The translations under genes were made by a program, and so were the position numbers. 64,000 nucleotides of DNA from Stappia indica (GTDB lineage: Bacteria; Pseudomonadota; Alphaproteobacteria; Rhizobiales; Stappiaceae). Below the pieces are notes generated by a model, which did no database searches, had not been told where the DNA came from, and saw nothing but the letters and a program-made list of their open reading frames with translations. The stretch lies in contig NZ_JAIVMG010000004.1 in the NCBI RefSeq assembly GCF_020177335.1, forward strand, positions 248,001 to 312,000, written 5' to 3'. Shown in pieces: positions 24,714 through 33,725 of the stretch; the stretch's first letter is position 1, and every line of letters starts with the position of its first letter.

Positions 24714-25622
24714 TCAGCAGATTTCGCCGCGCTTGCGCTTGGCGGCGAACCAGTCTGAGAGAAAATCGACAAAGGCCCGCACCTTGCCCGACAGATGGCG
24801 CCGGTGCGGGTAGACGACGTGGATCGCCTGGCCGTCGTGCTGGTGGTCGTGCAGCACCTCGACGAGATCGCCCGCCACCATGTCCCGGTGCACGAACAGA
24901 TGCGGCGTGCGCAAGAACCCAAGGCCGCGCAGCGCCGCCGCCCGCGCCGCCTGGGCGCTGTTCACCTCGACCCGGCCGGAGACCGCCACGCTGATCCGCC
25001 CTGCCTCTCCCTTGAACTGCCAGTTGTTGCGGAACCGGTAGTTGCTGTCGATGATGCAGGGAAGCTCCGCCAGATCCTGCGGCTGACGCGGGACCCCGTA
25101 GCGTTCGATCACCGCCGGCGTCGCGCAGATCACACCGCGGAACGGTGCCAGTTTGCGGGCGATCAGGCTGGAGTCGGTCAATTCGCTCACCCGGATCGCC
25201 ACGTCGAAGCCTTCCTCGACCAGATCGACGAACCGGTCCTCCAGCCGCAGATCGATCGAGATATCCGGCTCGGCGACCAGGAAGTCCATCACCGCCTGAT
25301 TGATGAAATCATCGCCCATGGAGCGCGGCGCACTGATCCTGAGCTTGCCCCGCGCCGCCTGATGGGTGTTCTGGACCGACGCCTTGAGATCATCGATCCG
25401 GGTGAGGATATCGCTCGCCTCCTTGTAGAAGGCATGGCCAACCTCGGTCATCGAGATCTGCCGGGTGGTCCGGTTGAGCAGCCGGGCCCCCAGCTCGTCC
25501 TCCAGCTCGCCGACATATTTCGACACCAGCGCCTTGGAACGGCCCAGCTCGCGCGCGGCGGCGGAAAAACCGCCCGCATCGACCACCTTCAGGAAACAGC
25601 GCATCCTGCTCAGTGTATCCAC
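24714..25622 (-). CDS. LysR-family transcriptional regulator
   Basis: 302 aa. The N-terminal winged helix (about 1-60) has AGGFSAAARELGRSKALVSKY and LLNRTTRQISMTE. The C-terminal effector domain (about 90-295) resembles the group with RLRISAPRSMG-type starts and SSLIARKLAPF. GTG start at 25622 with GGGGGGAGG seven bases upstream; a downstream ATG would remove MDTLSR. It is convergent with the dehydrogenase and 43 bp downstream of the WD40 gene stop on the same strand. Its targets are unknown. Confidence 0.9.
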   Translation of the reverse strand: MDTLSRMRCFLKVVDAGGFSAAARELGRSKALVSKYVGELEDELGARLLNRTTRQISMTEVGHAFYKEASDILTRIDDLKASVQNTHQAARGKLRISAPRSMGDDFINQAVMDFLVAEPDISIDLRLEDRFVDLVEEGFDVAIRVSELTDSSLIARKLAPFRGVICATPAVIERYGVPRQPQDLAELPCIIDSNYRFRNNWQFKGEAGRISVAVSGRVEVNSAQAARAAALRGLGFLRTPHLFVHRDMVAGDLVEVLHDHQHDGQAIHVVYPHRRHLSGKVRAFVDFLSDWFAAKRKRGEIC

Positions 25623-25665
25623 GAATGCCTCCCCCCGATCATGACCTGTCGCCGGTAAGCACCGG

Positions 25666-26646
25666 TCAGCCGGCCAGCGAGATCAACCCGGCCTCGCCCT
25701 CCTCGGTGCCGAACACCAATCGCGCACCGGCGCCATCCCAGGCGAGGGTGCTGATGCCGCTGCGGCCCGGCCGGCGCAACAAGACCTCCTGCTGATCGGC
25801 GAACCGCACCGCCAGAACCATGCCGTCCTGATAGCCGATGGCGATCACCTCCTCGCCCGGATGACAGGCGACCCGTGTCACCAGCTGATCGGAGCGGGTG
25901 CCGAGCTGCAAGGGCTGCTGCCCCATCGGTCCGGTCTTGCCGAAGAACGGCCAGAGGATCGCCGCGTTGGCACCGGAGGTGGCCAGATACCGTCCGCGCG
26001 CTGACCAGTCGACGGATTTCACCTTGCCCGGATAACCGGTCATGCGCATGTCCTGACCATCCGACAGGCGCCAGCCATGCAGGGCATTTTCCGGCATGGT
26101 GGTGACCACGTATTTGCCGTCCGGCGAGAACAGGACGCGGGCATGGGCGCCCTTCCAGGCAAGCTCCTGCGCCGGCGCCTGGGTGTTCACCCAGTGAAGC
26201 GTGACCCCGTCGTAGCGGGCCACCGCCAGTCGCAACCCCTTCGGCGCGAAGGCCAACCCGCCAACCGCCCGCGCGGCCGAGAAATCGCGCAACTCGCCCG
26301 AGGCCAGCCGCACATGGGCGTTTCGCCCGGAGGCGAACCCCACCGCCCCTTGCGGCCCGGCGGCAACGATGTCGATCCACTTGCGCGGCAGTTCGGCCAG
26401 GGTTTCGACAGTGCCATCGACAGCGGTGCGCCGCACCAGGCCATCATCCCCGCCGGTGATCAGCGCCGCGCCGTCCTGGCTGCGGCAGGCGGCCAGCAAA
26501 CCGCCCTGATGCACCTCGACGGACCGCTCCGCCCCGTCCGGAAAGAGACGCACCGTGCCATCGCCAAGGGCAAAGATCGGGGTGTCGCCCAGAAAACCGG
26601 CGGCAACGACGAAGCCGCCGAACTCATAAGGTGCCAGTGTCAACAT
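25666..26646 (-). CDS. WD40 repeat protein, partner of CobW-type GTPase
   Basis: 326 aa beta-propeller, no signal peptide. Degenerate WD-type blades recur, for example FSPDGKYVVTTMPENALHGW and WSARGRYLATSGANAAILW. It starts six bases after the CobW-type GTPase stop. WD40 proteins next to COG0523 GTPases are a recurring alphaproteobacterial pairing of unproven function; a scaffold for metal delivery is a guess. ATG at 26646. Confidence 0.85.
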   Translation of the reverse strand: MLTLAPYEFGGFVVAAGFLGDTPIFALGDGTVRLFPDGAERSVEVHQGGLLAACRSQDGAALITGGDDGLVRRTAVDGTVETLAELPRKWIDIVAAGPQGAVGFASGRNAHVRLASGELRDFSAARAVGGLAFAPKGLRLAVARYDGVTLHWVNTQAPAQELAWKGAHARVLFSPDGKYVVTTMPENALHGWRLSDGQDMRMTGYPGKVKSVDWSARGRYLATSGANAAILWPFFGKTGPMGQQPLQLGTRSDQLVTRVACHPGEEVIAIGYQDGMVLAVRFADQQEVLLRRPGRSGISTLAWDGAGARLVFGTEEGEAGLISLAG

Positions 26647-26652
26647 CCCCGC

Positions 26653-27714
26653 TCAGGCCTCGCACGCCTTGAAACCGGTCGTGAGCGCCGCGAAATCGAG
26701 ATCCCGGCCGATCACCACCAGCCGGCTTTCGCGCGCCTCATCCGCCTTCCAGTCGCGCTGATGATCGCCTTCCAGGATCATGTGCACCCCTTGCACCACA
26801 TAGCGCTGCGGATCGTCGCGGAAGGCCATGATGCCCTTCAGCCGCAGGATGTTCGGCCCCTGCACCTGGCTGACATTGCCGATCCACTGAAAGAACACCT
26901 GCGGGTCGAGCTCGCCGGCGGTGATCGACACGCTCTTCACCGCATGGGGCGCGTCATGCGCATGAGCGTGATCATGGTCATGGTGGTGGTGCCCGTGGTC
27001 ATGATCGTGCCCGTGGTCGTGGTCGCAATCGGGCCCGCATTCATGCGCATGCTCGGCCGGTTCCAGGAAATGCGGGTCGAGCGACAGCACCCGGTCCAGA
27101 TCGAACGCCCCCCGGTTCAGCACTGCGTCGAGCGCGACCGAGCAGCGTTCGGTCCGGTGCAGCCGCGCATACGGGTTGATCGACTGGATCCGTGCCTCCA
27201 CCGCCGCAAGCTCGGCGGCGGTGACCAGATCGGTCTTGTTGAGCAGGACCACATCGGCGAAGGCGATCTGGTCCTCGGCCTCGCTGGTGTCGGCAAGGCG
27301 CTGCAGCACATGCCGGCAATCGACCACCGCGACCACCGCATCGAGCTTGGCCTTGTCGCGCACATCGTCGTCCATGAAGAAGGTCTGCGCCACCGGTGCC
27401 GGATCGGCGACGCCGGTGGTTTCCACGACGATGGCGTCGAAGCTGCCCTTGCGCTTCATCAGGTTCTCGACGGTGCGGATCAGATCGCCGCGCACGGTGC
27501 AGCAGATGCAGCCGTTGTTCATCTCGAAGATCTCCTCGTCGGATTCCACGAGAAGATCATTGTCGATGCCGATTTCGCCGAACTCGTTGACGATCACCGC
27601 ATAGCGGGTGCCGTGATTCTCGCTGAGAATGCGGTTGAGCAAGGTGGTCTTTCCGGCGCCGAGATAGCCGGTCAGCACGGTTACGGGGATCTTGCCGTCG
27701 TTTGCAGTCGTCAT
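26653..27714 (-). CDS. CobW/COG0523-family metallochaperone GTPase
   Basis: 353 aa, cytosolic GTPase that hands a metal to a client. Walker [10 protein letters not shown] (16-24), the family metal site CICC (69-72), NKTD (159-162), a His/Asp-rich stretch with alternating HDHD near 222-258, and a CobW C-terminal domain. COG0523 members serve Zn, Co or other metals; the subgroup cannot be fixed by eye. ATG 27714 is preceded by a weak AGGTTCG. The gene and the WD40 protein form an operon. Relevant clients in the window would be the cobalt nitrile hydratase or the metal-dependent deaminases. Confidence 0.9.
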   Translation of the reverse strand: MTTANDGKIPVTVLTGYLGAGKTTLLNRILSENHGTRYAVIVNEFGEIGIDNDLLVESDEEIFEMNNGCICCTVRGDLIRTVENLMKRKGSFDAIVVETTGVADPAPVAQTFFMDDDVRDKAKLDAVVAVVDCRHVLQRLADTSEAEDQIAFADVVLLNKTDLVTAAELAAVEARIQSINPYARLHRTERCSVALDAVLNRGAFDLDRVLSLDPHFLEPAEHAHECGPDCDHDHGHDHDHGHHHHDHDHAHAHDAPHAVKSVSITAGELDPQVFFQWIGNVSQVQGPNILRLKGIMAFRDDPQRYVVQGVHMILEGDHQRDWKADEARESRLVVIGRDLDFAALTTGFKACEA

Positions 27715-27851
27715 CGAACCTGAAGCCTTTTCGGTCAGCCGGGGCCGGCGCCGGTTCAAGACGAACCGCACCGGGAAGAGATCTTGTGCCGCACTATAGC
27801 GTTTTGCCGGCCATGGCAAAGGGGCGCGTGGGTGTCGCCGCGCCGCGCGGC

Positions 27852-28307
27852 CTACAGCAGGAAGGGATAGCCCCCTTCATGCCGTAGAAGGGCGATCTTG
27901 GTGTCGGTCCCGCCGTCGCCCGAGTAGCCGCCAAGGCCGTTTGCCGACAGCACCCGGTGGCAGGGGATGATGATCGGGATGGGGTTGGCGCCACAGGCGC
28001 GCCCGACCGGCTGGCCGTAGCTGCCAAGGTCCCGGGCGATCTCGCCATAGCTGCGGGTCTCCCCATAGGGAATCGCCAGCATGGCCGCATGCACCTGTTG
28101 CTGGAACGCGCCGCCCGCTGGCGCCAGCGGCAGATCGAACACCGTCAGCGTGCCGGCGAAATAGCGCTCCAGCTGCGCCAGCGCCGCATCGAGCACCGGC
28201 GAGGAGCCAGCCTCCCCGGTCCGCTCCCAGCCGAGCCGGACGATGGCCCCGTCCCGCGCCTCGACCTCCAGCAAACCGACCGATGTCTCAAGATGGGCAA
28301 GGGGCAT
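27852..28307 (-). CDS. ogt: Methylated-DNA--protein-cysteine methyltransferase
   Basis: Direct repair of O6-alkylguanine by transfer to its own cysteine. 151 aa, slightly short. Active-site motif IIIPCHRVL with Cys116, DNA-binding helix [10 protein letters not shown] (87-96), and [12 protein letters not shown] ahead of the active site. ATG 28307 follows GAGGATGCC. It stands alone, divergent from the aminotransferase gene. Confidence 0.95.
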   Translation of the reverse strand: MPLAHLETSVGLLEVEARDGAIVRLGWERTGEAGSSPVLDAALAQLERYFAGTLTVFDLPLAPAGGAFQQQVHAAMLAIPYGETRSYGEIARDLGSYGQPVGRACGANPIPIIIPCHRVLSANGLGGYSGDGGTDTKIALLRHEGGYPFLL

Positions 28308-28456
28308 GGCATCCTCGTTCCGCCGCCGGGCGCGGCCAGCATAGGCCCCACCTGGACCGCCTGTCGATTGCCAGGTGCTTTCCTTCCGCCGCCCGGCACC
28401 GTAACAAGAAGCAAGAGGGCCGCACAGCGCGAAAGGCCGCCAAGGGAGGGGAACGG

Positions 28457-29656
28457 ATGCTCACGACCATCGAAGGGTTCGACAGGATTGGCGAGGAAAA
28501 CGCCTTCGCCGTGCTGGCCCGGGCGACCCGGCTGGCCGATGAGGGCCGCGACATCATCAATCTCGGCATCGGCCAGCCCGATTTCCGCACGCCCGAGCAC
28601 ATTGTCGAAGCCGCCATCAAGGCGCTGCGCGACGGTCATCACGGCTATACCCCGGCCACCGGCATCCTGCCGCTGCGCGAGGCGGTGGCCGCCGATGTCG
28701 CGCGGCGCACCGGCGCCGAGGCATCGCCTGAAAACATCATGATCGTGCCCGGCGGCAAGGTCACCATGTTCATGGCGATCCTGATGTTCGGCGCCCCGGG
28801 CGTCGATATCCTCTACCCCGACCCGGGCTTTCCTATCTACCGCTCGATGATCGAGTTCACCGGCGCCCGGCCCGTGCCGGTGCCGATCCGCGAGAGCAAC
28901 GACTTTGCCTTTTCCGCCGAGGAAACCCTTGAGCTGCTGACGCCGCAAACACGGCTTCTGATCCTCAATTCGCCGGCCAACCCGACCGGCGGCGTCACCC
29001 CGCGCGCCGAGATCGAGAAGCTCGTCGCCGGCCTTGCCGACCGGCCGGACATCGCCATTCTCTCCGATGAGATCTACGGTCAGATGACCTATGACGGGGC
29101 GGAACACTGCTCGCTGATGGGTTTTGAGGCCCTGCGCGACCGGCTGATCCTGCTCGATGGCTGGTCCAAGACCTATGCCATGACCGGCTGGCGCCTGGGC
29201 TACGCGGTCTGGCCGGACCAGTTGATCGACAAGGCGCGCAAGCTGGCGGTCAATGCCTGGTCCTGCGTCAACGCGCCGGCGCAATTCGCCGGTCTGGCCG
29301 CACTGACCGGACCGCAAGACGCGGTCGCCGACATGATGCACGAATTCGATATGCGGCGGAAACTGGTGGTCGATGGGCTGAACGCCCTGCCCGGGGTCAG
29401 CGCCCGCACGCCGATGGGCGCGTTCTATGCCTTCCCGAACATTTCAGCGACCGGCTGGCAGGCAAAGCCCCTGGCCGGCGCCTTGCTGGAAGACGCCGGT
29501 GTGGCGGTGATCGGCGGCCCGGATTTCGGCACGCTCGGCGAGGGGTATATTCGCCTGTCCTACGCCAATTCGGCGGAGAACATCGCCCGGGCGCTCACGC
29601 GGATGAAGCTGTTTCTTGAAGAGAACCAGGGCACCGCGGCCGCCGCCGGCCGATAG
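28457..29656 (+). CDS. PLP-dependent aminotransferase, class I/II
   Basis: 399 aa fold-type I enzyme. NLGIGQPDF near 35, HGYTPATGILPLREAV near 61-76, LNSPANPTGG near 175, SDEIYGQMTYDG near 204, and Schiff-base Lys238 in WSKTYAMTGWRLGY. Resembles aspartate/aromatic aminotransferases of the AspC subgroup Igamma; the amino donor is unresolved. ATG follows GGGAGGGGAACGG. Monocistronic. It could supply aryl 2-oxoacids to the indolepyruvate oxidoreductase. Confidence 0.9.
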   Translation: MLTTIEGFDRIGEENAFAVLARATRLADEGRDIINLGIGQPDFRTPEHIVEAAIKALRDGHHGYTPATGILPLREAVAADVARRTGAEASPENIMIVPGGKVTMFMAILMFGAPGVDILYPDPGFPIYRSMIEFTGARPVPVPIRESNDFAFSAEETLELLTPQTRLLILNSPANPTGGVTPRAEIEKLVAGLADRPDIAILSDEIYGQMTYDGAEHCSLMGFEALRDRLILLDGWSKTYAMTGWRLGYAVWPDQLIDKARKLAVNAWSCVNAPAQFAGLAALTGPQDAVADMMHEFDMRRKLVVDGLNALPGVSARTPMGAFYAFPNISATGWQAKPLAGALLEDAGVAVIGGPDFGTLGEGYIRLSYANSAENIARALTRMKLFLEENQGTAAAAGR

Positions 29657-29726
29657 CTGGCATCAGCCACGAGGAGGAGGCCGGCTCCGGCCGGCCCACC
29701 TGCAACGAATGTCCTGAAGATCCGCG

Positions 29727-30167
29727 TCAGCGCACGGTCGGGATCAGCGCGGAGACGGCGACGGTGGTCTCCGGGATCAGCGTCAGGAACACACCGGACG
29801 GCTCCACCGAGACGAGCCCCTCGCTTTCGCCCACGTCGAACGCCGCCAGCATCGCGCCCGTGTCATCAACAAGGGCAAGGCCGCCCTCGCGCATCGCCAC
29901 CCAACCAGCGACATCCTGCGCTCCGGAAAACAGCGCCTGGCAATCGTCCGCCCGTGCGGTGAATACCCCGGCAGGACCGGCAACCGCAGCCGGCCGCGCG
30001 CCCAGAACCAGCGTACAATTGGCGCCGGACATCTCGTCGACCAGTTGCCAGTTGCCGGAGACCGTGCGTGCCAATTGCTCGGCCCCGGTGATGCCGGTTC
30101 CGAAAAACAACAGTGCGAACAGCGCCCAGGACACCAGGACGCCGATCTGATTGAACTGCTTGCCCAT
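29727..30167 (-). CDS. Small exported or anchored protein with Inh-like (protease inhibitor) domain
   Basis: 146 aa. A hydrophobic N-terminal helix (about 10-28) forms a signal or anchor. The rest matches the pattern of bacterial AprI/Inh metalloprotease inhibitors: SGNWQLVDE, CTLVLG, a second Cys in DDCQALF, then GLALVDDTGAMLAAF. The two Cys (about 50 and 73) probably pair. These inhibitors protect the periplasm from secreted serralysin-type proteases or occur in outer-membrane lipoproteins. No protease gene is in the window. ATG 30167 follows AAGGAGCG. The family call is by motif spacing and is moderate. Confidence 0.6.
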   Translation of the reverse strand: MGKQFNQIGVLVSWALFALLFFGTGITGAEQLARTVSGNWQLVDEMSGANCTLVLGARPAAVAGPAGVFTARADDCQALFSGAQDVAGWVAMREGGLALVDDTGAMLAAFDVGESEGLVSVEPSGVFLTLIPETTVAVSALIPTVR

Positions 30168-30356
30168 GATCTCGCTCCTTGCTCGGCCGGCGATCTGCCG
30201 GCACATGGGAGCCTGGCGGCCCGGCTTCCGGTCGAAGGACGCGCGGGCGTCATCGCCGCGCGCCGCGAAATATCGCCGGAAGTCCTCAGAACAAGCCGCC
30301 TGCCTGATGCCAGTATGCGAAAAGGGCGTTAACGCATCGTTAAGGATAAAAATTCG

Positions 30357-31331
30357 TTAAGATGGCCCTGTAACGGTTACAGGTGTCTGCGGTACTGGGG
30401 TCTCGGGCACCGGCGTCAGGGGGCGGCCTTCGCCGAACCAGCTCGCCAGATTGTCGACCACCAGCTGCCCCATCCCGTCGCGGGTGTGTTGCGAGGCCGA
30501 CCCCACATGCGGCAGCAGCACCACATTGTCCATGTCGATCAGCGCCTGCGGCACCCTTGGCTCATGCTCGAACACATCGAGCCCGGCGGCCAGGATCGTG
30601 CCTGCCTTCAGCGCCTCGATCAGCGCCGCCTCGTCGATCACCGTGCCCCGGCCGATGTTGATCACAATCCCCTCTGGGCCCAGCGCCTTGAGGATCTTCG
30701 CATCGATCAGATGCCGGGTTTCCGCCCCGCCCGGCGCCACCACCATCAACGTGTCGCAGGCCCCCGCCAGCCCCTCCAGCGTCTCGAAATAGGGATAGGC
30801 CACATCCTCCTGCCGGTGGCGGCCGTGATACATCACTGTCAAGCCGAAGGCCTCGGCCCGCCGGGCGATCGCCTTGCCGATCCGGCCAAGACCGAGGATG
30901 CCGAGCGTGCGCCCGCGCAAGGTGGTCCGGGTCAGCGGATAGGCCCCATCCCGCGCCCAGCGTCCGGCCCGCAGCCAGCGTTCCGAGGCGGACAACTCCC
31001 GCGCGGTCATCAAAAGAAGACCCAGCGCGGTATCGGCCACCTCCTCCGTCAAGACATCCGGCGTGTTGGTGACGACAATGCCGCCCTCGGCGCAACAGGC
31101 AACGTCAACGGAATCGTAGCCGACGCCGAAATTGGCGACGATCTCCAGCGCCGGCAGCCGCTGCAGCAGCTCCGGGCCGACCGGCGCATGCGCCCCGGAG
31201 GCGACACCGCGCACCCGCGACAAGGCCACATCGCTGGTATCCGCGCCCGTCACCAGCGTGAATCGCTCCCGTAGCTGCCGCTCCACCAGCGCCGGCATGC
31301 GGCCCACCATCAGGATCTCCACCGCCGACAT
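30357..31331 (-). CDS. D-2-hydroxyacid dehydrogenase (glyoxylate/hydroxypyruvate reductase-like)
   Basis: 324 aa NAD(P)-dependent reductase. Rossmann motif GLGRIG (147-152), catalytic Arg228 in INIGRGTVIDE, Glu257 and His275 in LPHVGSAS. VANFGVGYDSVD near 65-76 is family-typical. Start 31331 has GAGGGAG nine bases upstream; ATG 31355 lacks one. The C-terminal tail is a Pro-Thr-Val repeat (PVPETPVPQTPVTVTG) beyond the fold. It lies 61 bp after the LacI regulator on the same strand, so that regulator probably controls it. Substrate: a 2-oxo or 2-hydroxy acid. Confidence 0.9.
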   Translation of the reverse strand: MSAVEILMVGRMPALVERQLRERFTLVTGADTSDVALSRVRGVASGAHAPVGPELLQRLPALEIVANFGVGYDSVDVACCAEGGIVVTNTPDVLTEEVADTALGLLLMTARELSASERWLRAGRWARDGAYPLTRTTLRGRTLGILGLGRIGKAIARRAEAFGLTVMYHGRHRQEDVAYPYFETLEGLAGACDTLMVVAPGGAETRHLIDAKILKALGPEGIVINIGRGTVIDEAALIEALKAGTILAAGLDVFEHEPRVPQALIDMDNVVLLPHVGSASQHTRDGMGQLVVDNLASWFGEGRPLTPVPETPVPQTPVTVTGPS

Positions 31332-31392
31332 CACGCCATCTCCCTCACTGTCCATCTTGTCCGCTGTCTCCCATCCCCGCAGCCCGGCCCGA

Positions 31393-32466
31393 TCACCCCG
31401 GCGCGCCCGCGCTCTTCAGGGGCGGCGGCGAACTTTCGCGGATCCTCAGTTCCGGCGCGATCAGAAGCCGCGCCGCGCCCACCTTCTCCCCGGCGATCTG
31501 CCGCAGGATAAGATCCGCCGCCCGGCGCCCGATCTCGTCCGGGCAGTTCCACACGGAGGTCAGCGCCGGCGTGCGGGTTGCCGCCCCGTCCGTGTCGTCA
31601 TAGCCGACGATCGCCATGTCCCGCCCCGGCTCGACGCCGGCCCGGCGCAGCGCCGACAGCATGCCGAGCGCCAACAGGTCGTTGAAGCCGAACACCGCCG
31701 TGGGCCGGGGCCGAGCGGCCAGCAGGCGCGGCACCGCATCACGGCCATCGGACTGGGTCATCAGTTCCGGCAGATCGAGCTGCGCCGCAGGATCGATCCC
31801 CGCCGCTTCCAGTGCCTGCCGCCAGCCGAGATTGCGGTCGCGACCGGCCGAACTTTGCCGCCGCCCGCCGACCATGGCGATATGGCGATGGCCACGGGCA
31901 ATCAGGTGTTCGGTCAGGGCCCGGGCACCGGCCACATCGTCGCCGCGCACCACCGGCACCTCGGCGCCTTCCACATCGCGGCAGATCAGCGTGACCGGAA
32001 TGCCGGACCGGGCGATGGCGTTGATTTCCTCCGCCGTGGTTCCGACCGAGGCGCACAGCACCAACCCGTCGATCCGGTGCTGCAACAGGCTGTCGACGAA
32101 ATTGCGCTGGCGGGTCGCGTCGTCCCGATGATTGCAGATCAGCACCACCTGATGTTCCCGCTCCAGCTCGTCTTCCAGCGCGCGGAACACCTCGGCGAAA
32201 TAGGGGTTGAGAATATCGTGGACGGCAATGCCGATCATGTTGGACCGCGCCGTGCGCAACGCCGCCGCCGACCGGTTGTAGATGTAACCGACCTCGATTG
32301 CGTGGCGCTTGATCCGCTTGCGCGTTTCCCCGGCAACCAGCGGCGAATCCCGCAAGGCGAGCGACACGGTCGCGGTCGAGACATCGAGTTCGGCGGCAAG
32401 ATCGCCAAGGGTCAGTCGGCGCGCGCGCCGCTTGCGGTCCGCCTCCCGGGCGGTCCCTTCAGACAT
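31393..32466 (-). CDS. LacI-family transcriptional regulator
   Basis: 357 aa. The N-terminal helix-turn-helix (about 17-40) has LTLGDLAAELDVSTATVSLA, followed by the hinge helix YIYNRSAAALRT near 61-72. A periplasmic-binding-protein-like effector domain follows. The basic N-terminus ADRKRRARR precedes the HTH. It is in an apparent operon with the 2-hydroxyacid dehydrogenase downstream and behind the EamA permease upstream. Its operator was not recognised nearby; a LacI-type palindrome exists 14 kb away at 17674. Confidence 0.93.
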   Translation of the reverse strand: MSEGTAREADRKRRARRLTLGDLAAELDVSTATVSLALRDSPLVAGETRKRIKRHAIEVGYIYNRSAAALRTARSNMIGIAVHDILNPYFAEVFRALEDELEREHQVVLICNHRDDATRQRNFVDSLLQHRIDGLVLCASVGTTAEEINAIARSGIPVTLICRDVEGAEVPVVRGDDVAGARALTEHLIARGHRHIAMVGGRRQSSAGRDRNLGWRQALEAAGIDPAAQLDLPELMTQSDGRDAVPRLLAARPRPTAVFGFNDLLALGMLSALRRAGVEPGRDMAIVGYDDTDGAATRTPALTSVWNCPDEIGRRAADLILRQIAGEKVGAARLLIAPELRIRESSPPPLKSAGAPG

Positions 32467-32587
32467 CGGCGGTGTCTTCCTGCTCACGCTGCGACCTCTC
32501 GCTGACAACACCTGAACGGTCGCGTGAAACAGCGGCTGGAACAGGCGCCGCCCACCATACCGCCCCCGATGTGGGCTGGCGACCGTT

Positions 32588-33535
32588 TCATGTCCCCGTC
32601 CGCCCGGAGGTCTCCGCATCCGGTTCCGCGCCGCCCACCCGGCGTTCGCGATAAAGAATGTAGAGGCCGGAGGCAATCACCACCGAGGCCCCGATCACCG
32701 TCCAGGCACCGGGCACATCGGCGAAGATCAGATACCCCAGCGCGACCATCCACAGGATCTGGACATACATGAACGGGGCCAGCACCGGCGCCGGGGCCAG
32801 CACATGGGCGCGGATCAGCGCGAAATGACCGATGCAGCCCAGGGCTCCCGTCGACAGCAACAACAGCCAGGTTGTCAGGTCGGGCGGGGCCACCCAGACA
32901 TCGATCGCAACCGGCGAGATCGCCAGGCTCGCCACCACGGCGGAGATCAGCAACATGCCGACGGGCGAATCGGTCTGCGCCAGCATCCGTGTGGTCAGGG
33001 CATAAAGCGCGTAGCAGACCATCGAACCGACCGACAGCAGCGCGGCCCAATGCATCCCGCCGAAGCCGGGCCGGGTCACGATCAGGACGCCGATGAAGCC
33101 GACGATGATCGCCAGCCAACGCCGCAACCCCGCCCATTCGTTGAGCAGCGGCCCGGCCAGTGCCGTGACGACGAAGGGCGCGGCGAACATGATCGAGATC
33201 GTTTCCGCAAGCTGCAGATAGCGGACAGCGATAAAGTTGAACACCGTCGTCCCAAGCAGCAACAGCGACCGCAGGATCTGCAAGCCCCAACGACGACTTT
33301 GCAGCAGCCGCGGTGTCCGCCAGATGCGAAACAACAGCGCCGCATAGACCACATGGGTGGTGAACCGGGTCCAGACGATCTGTTCCGCCGGCAGGGTCGC
33401 GCCCAGGTACTTGGCCGTCGCATCGAGCACGGACAAACAGAAGAAGGCAAAGGAAATCAACGCGATCCCGAGCAACCGCTCGCGCACTTCAGGTGTTCCT
33501 GCCGCGGGATCGCGACGCAAGAAACGGGTATTCAT
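32588..33535 (-). CDS. EamA/DMT-family permease
   Basis: 315 aa, ten hydrophobic helices, two EamA repeats. LSVLDATAKYLGATLPAEQ near 34-52 and RYLQLAETISIMFAAPFVV near 104-122 are typical of the S-adenosylmethionine/riboflavin-type exporter branch. The substrate is not assigned. It begins with a soluble arm MNTRFLRRDPAAG. Shine-Dalgarno is weak. It is 121 bp upstream of the LacI gene on the same strand. Confidence 0.88.
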   Translation of the reverse strand: MNTRFLRRDPAAGTPEVRERLLGIALISFAFFCLSVLDATAKYLGATLPAEQIVWTRFTTHVVYAALLFRIWRTPRLLQSRRWGLQILRSLLLLGTTVFNFIAVRYLQLAETISIMFAAPFVVTALAGPLLNEWAGLRRWLAIIVGFIGVLIVTRPGFGGMHWAALLSVGSMVCYALYALTTRMLAQTDSPVGMLLISAVVASLAISPVAIDVWVAPPDLTTWLLLLSTGALGCIGHFALIRAHVLAPAPVLAPFMYVQILWMVALGYLIFADVPGAWTVIGASVVIASGLYILYRERRVGGAEPDAETSGRTGT

Positions 33536-33725
33536 GGCAGGTCACCATCTTGGCAGGGCAGAGCTGGCCAGCCCAGGGGGCAGGCGGAGAGGTTCTTGAG
33601 GCGCGAATTGCGCGAACACGCCCCTCTTACCCCTTTCTTGCGGGAAAGTCGCTTGCCGTCATCAAACTGATCGGCAAAGCCTTTATGCGCGCAAGTTTGA
33701 ACAGCCCCACGAGAGTGACCACCAG

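Noticed and set aside
26960-27050. Repeated CATGATCGTG-like DNA
   Set aside because: It encodes the His-rich loop of the CobW-type GTPase in frame and has no fixed repeat unit.
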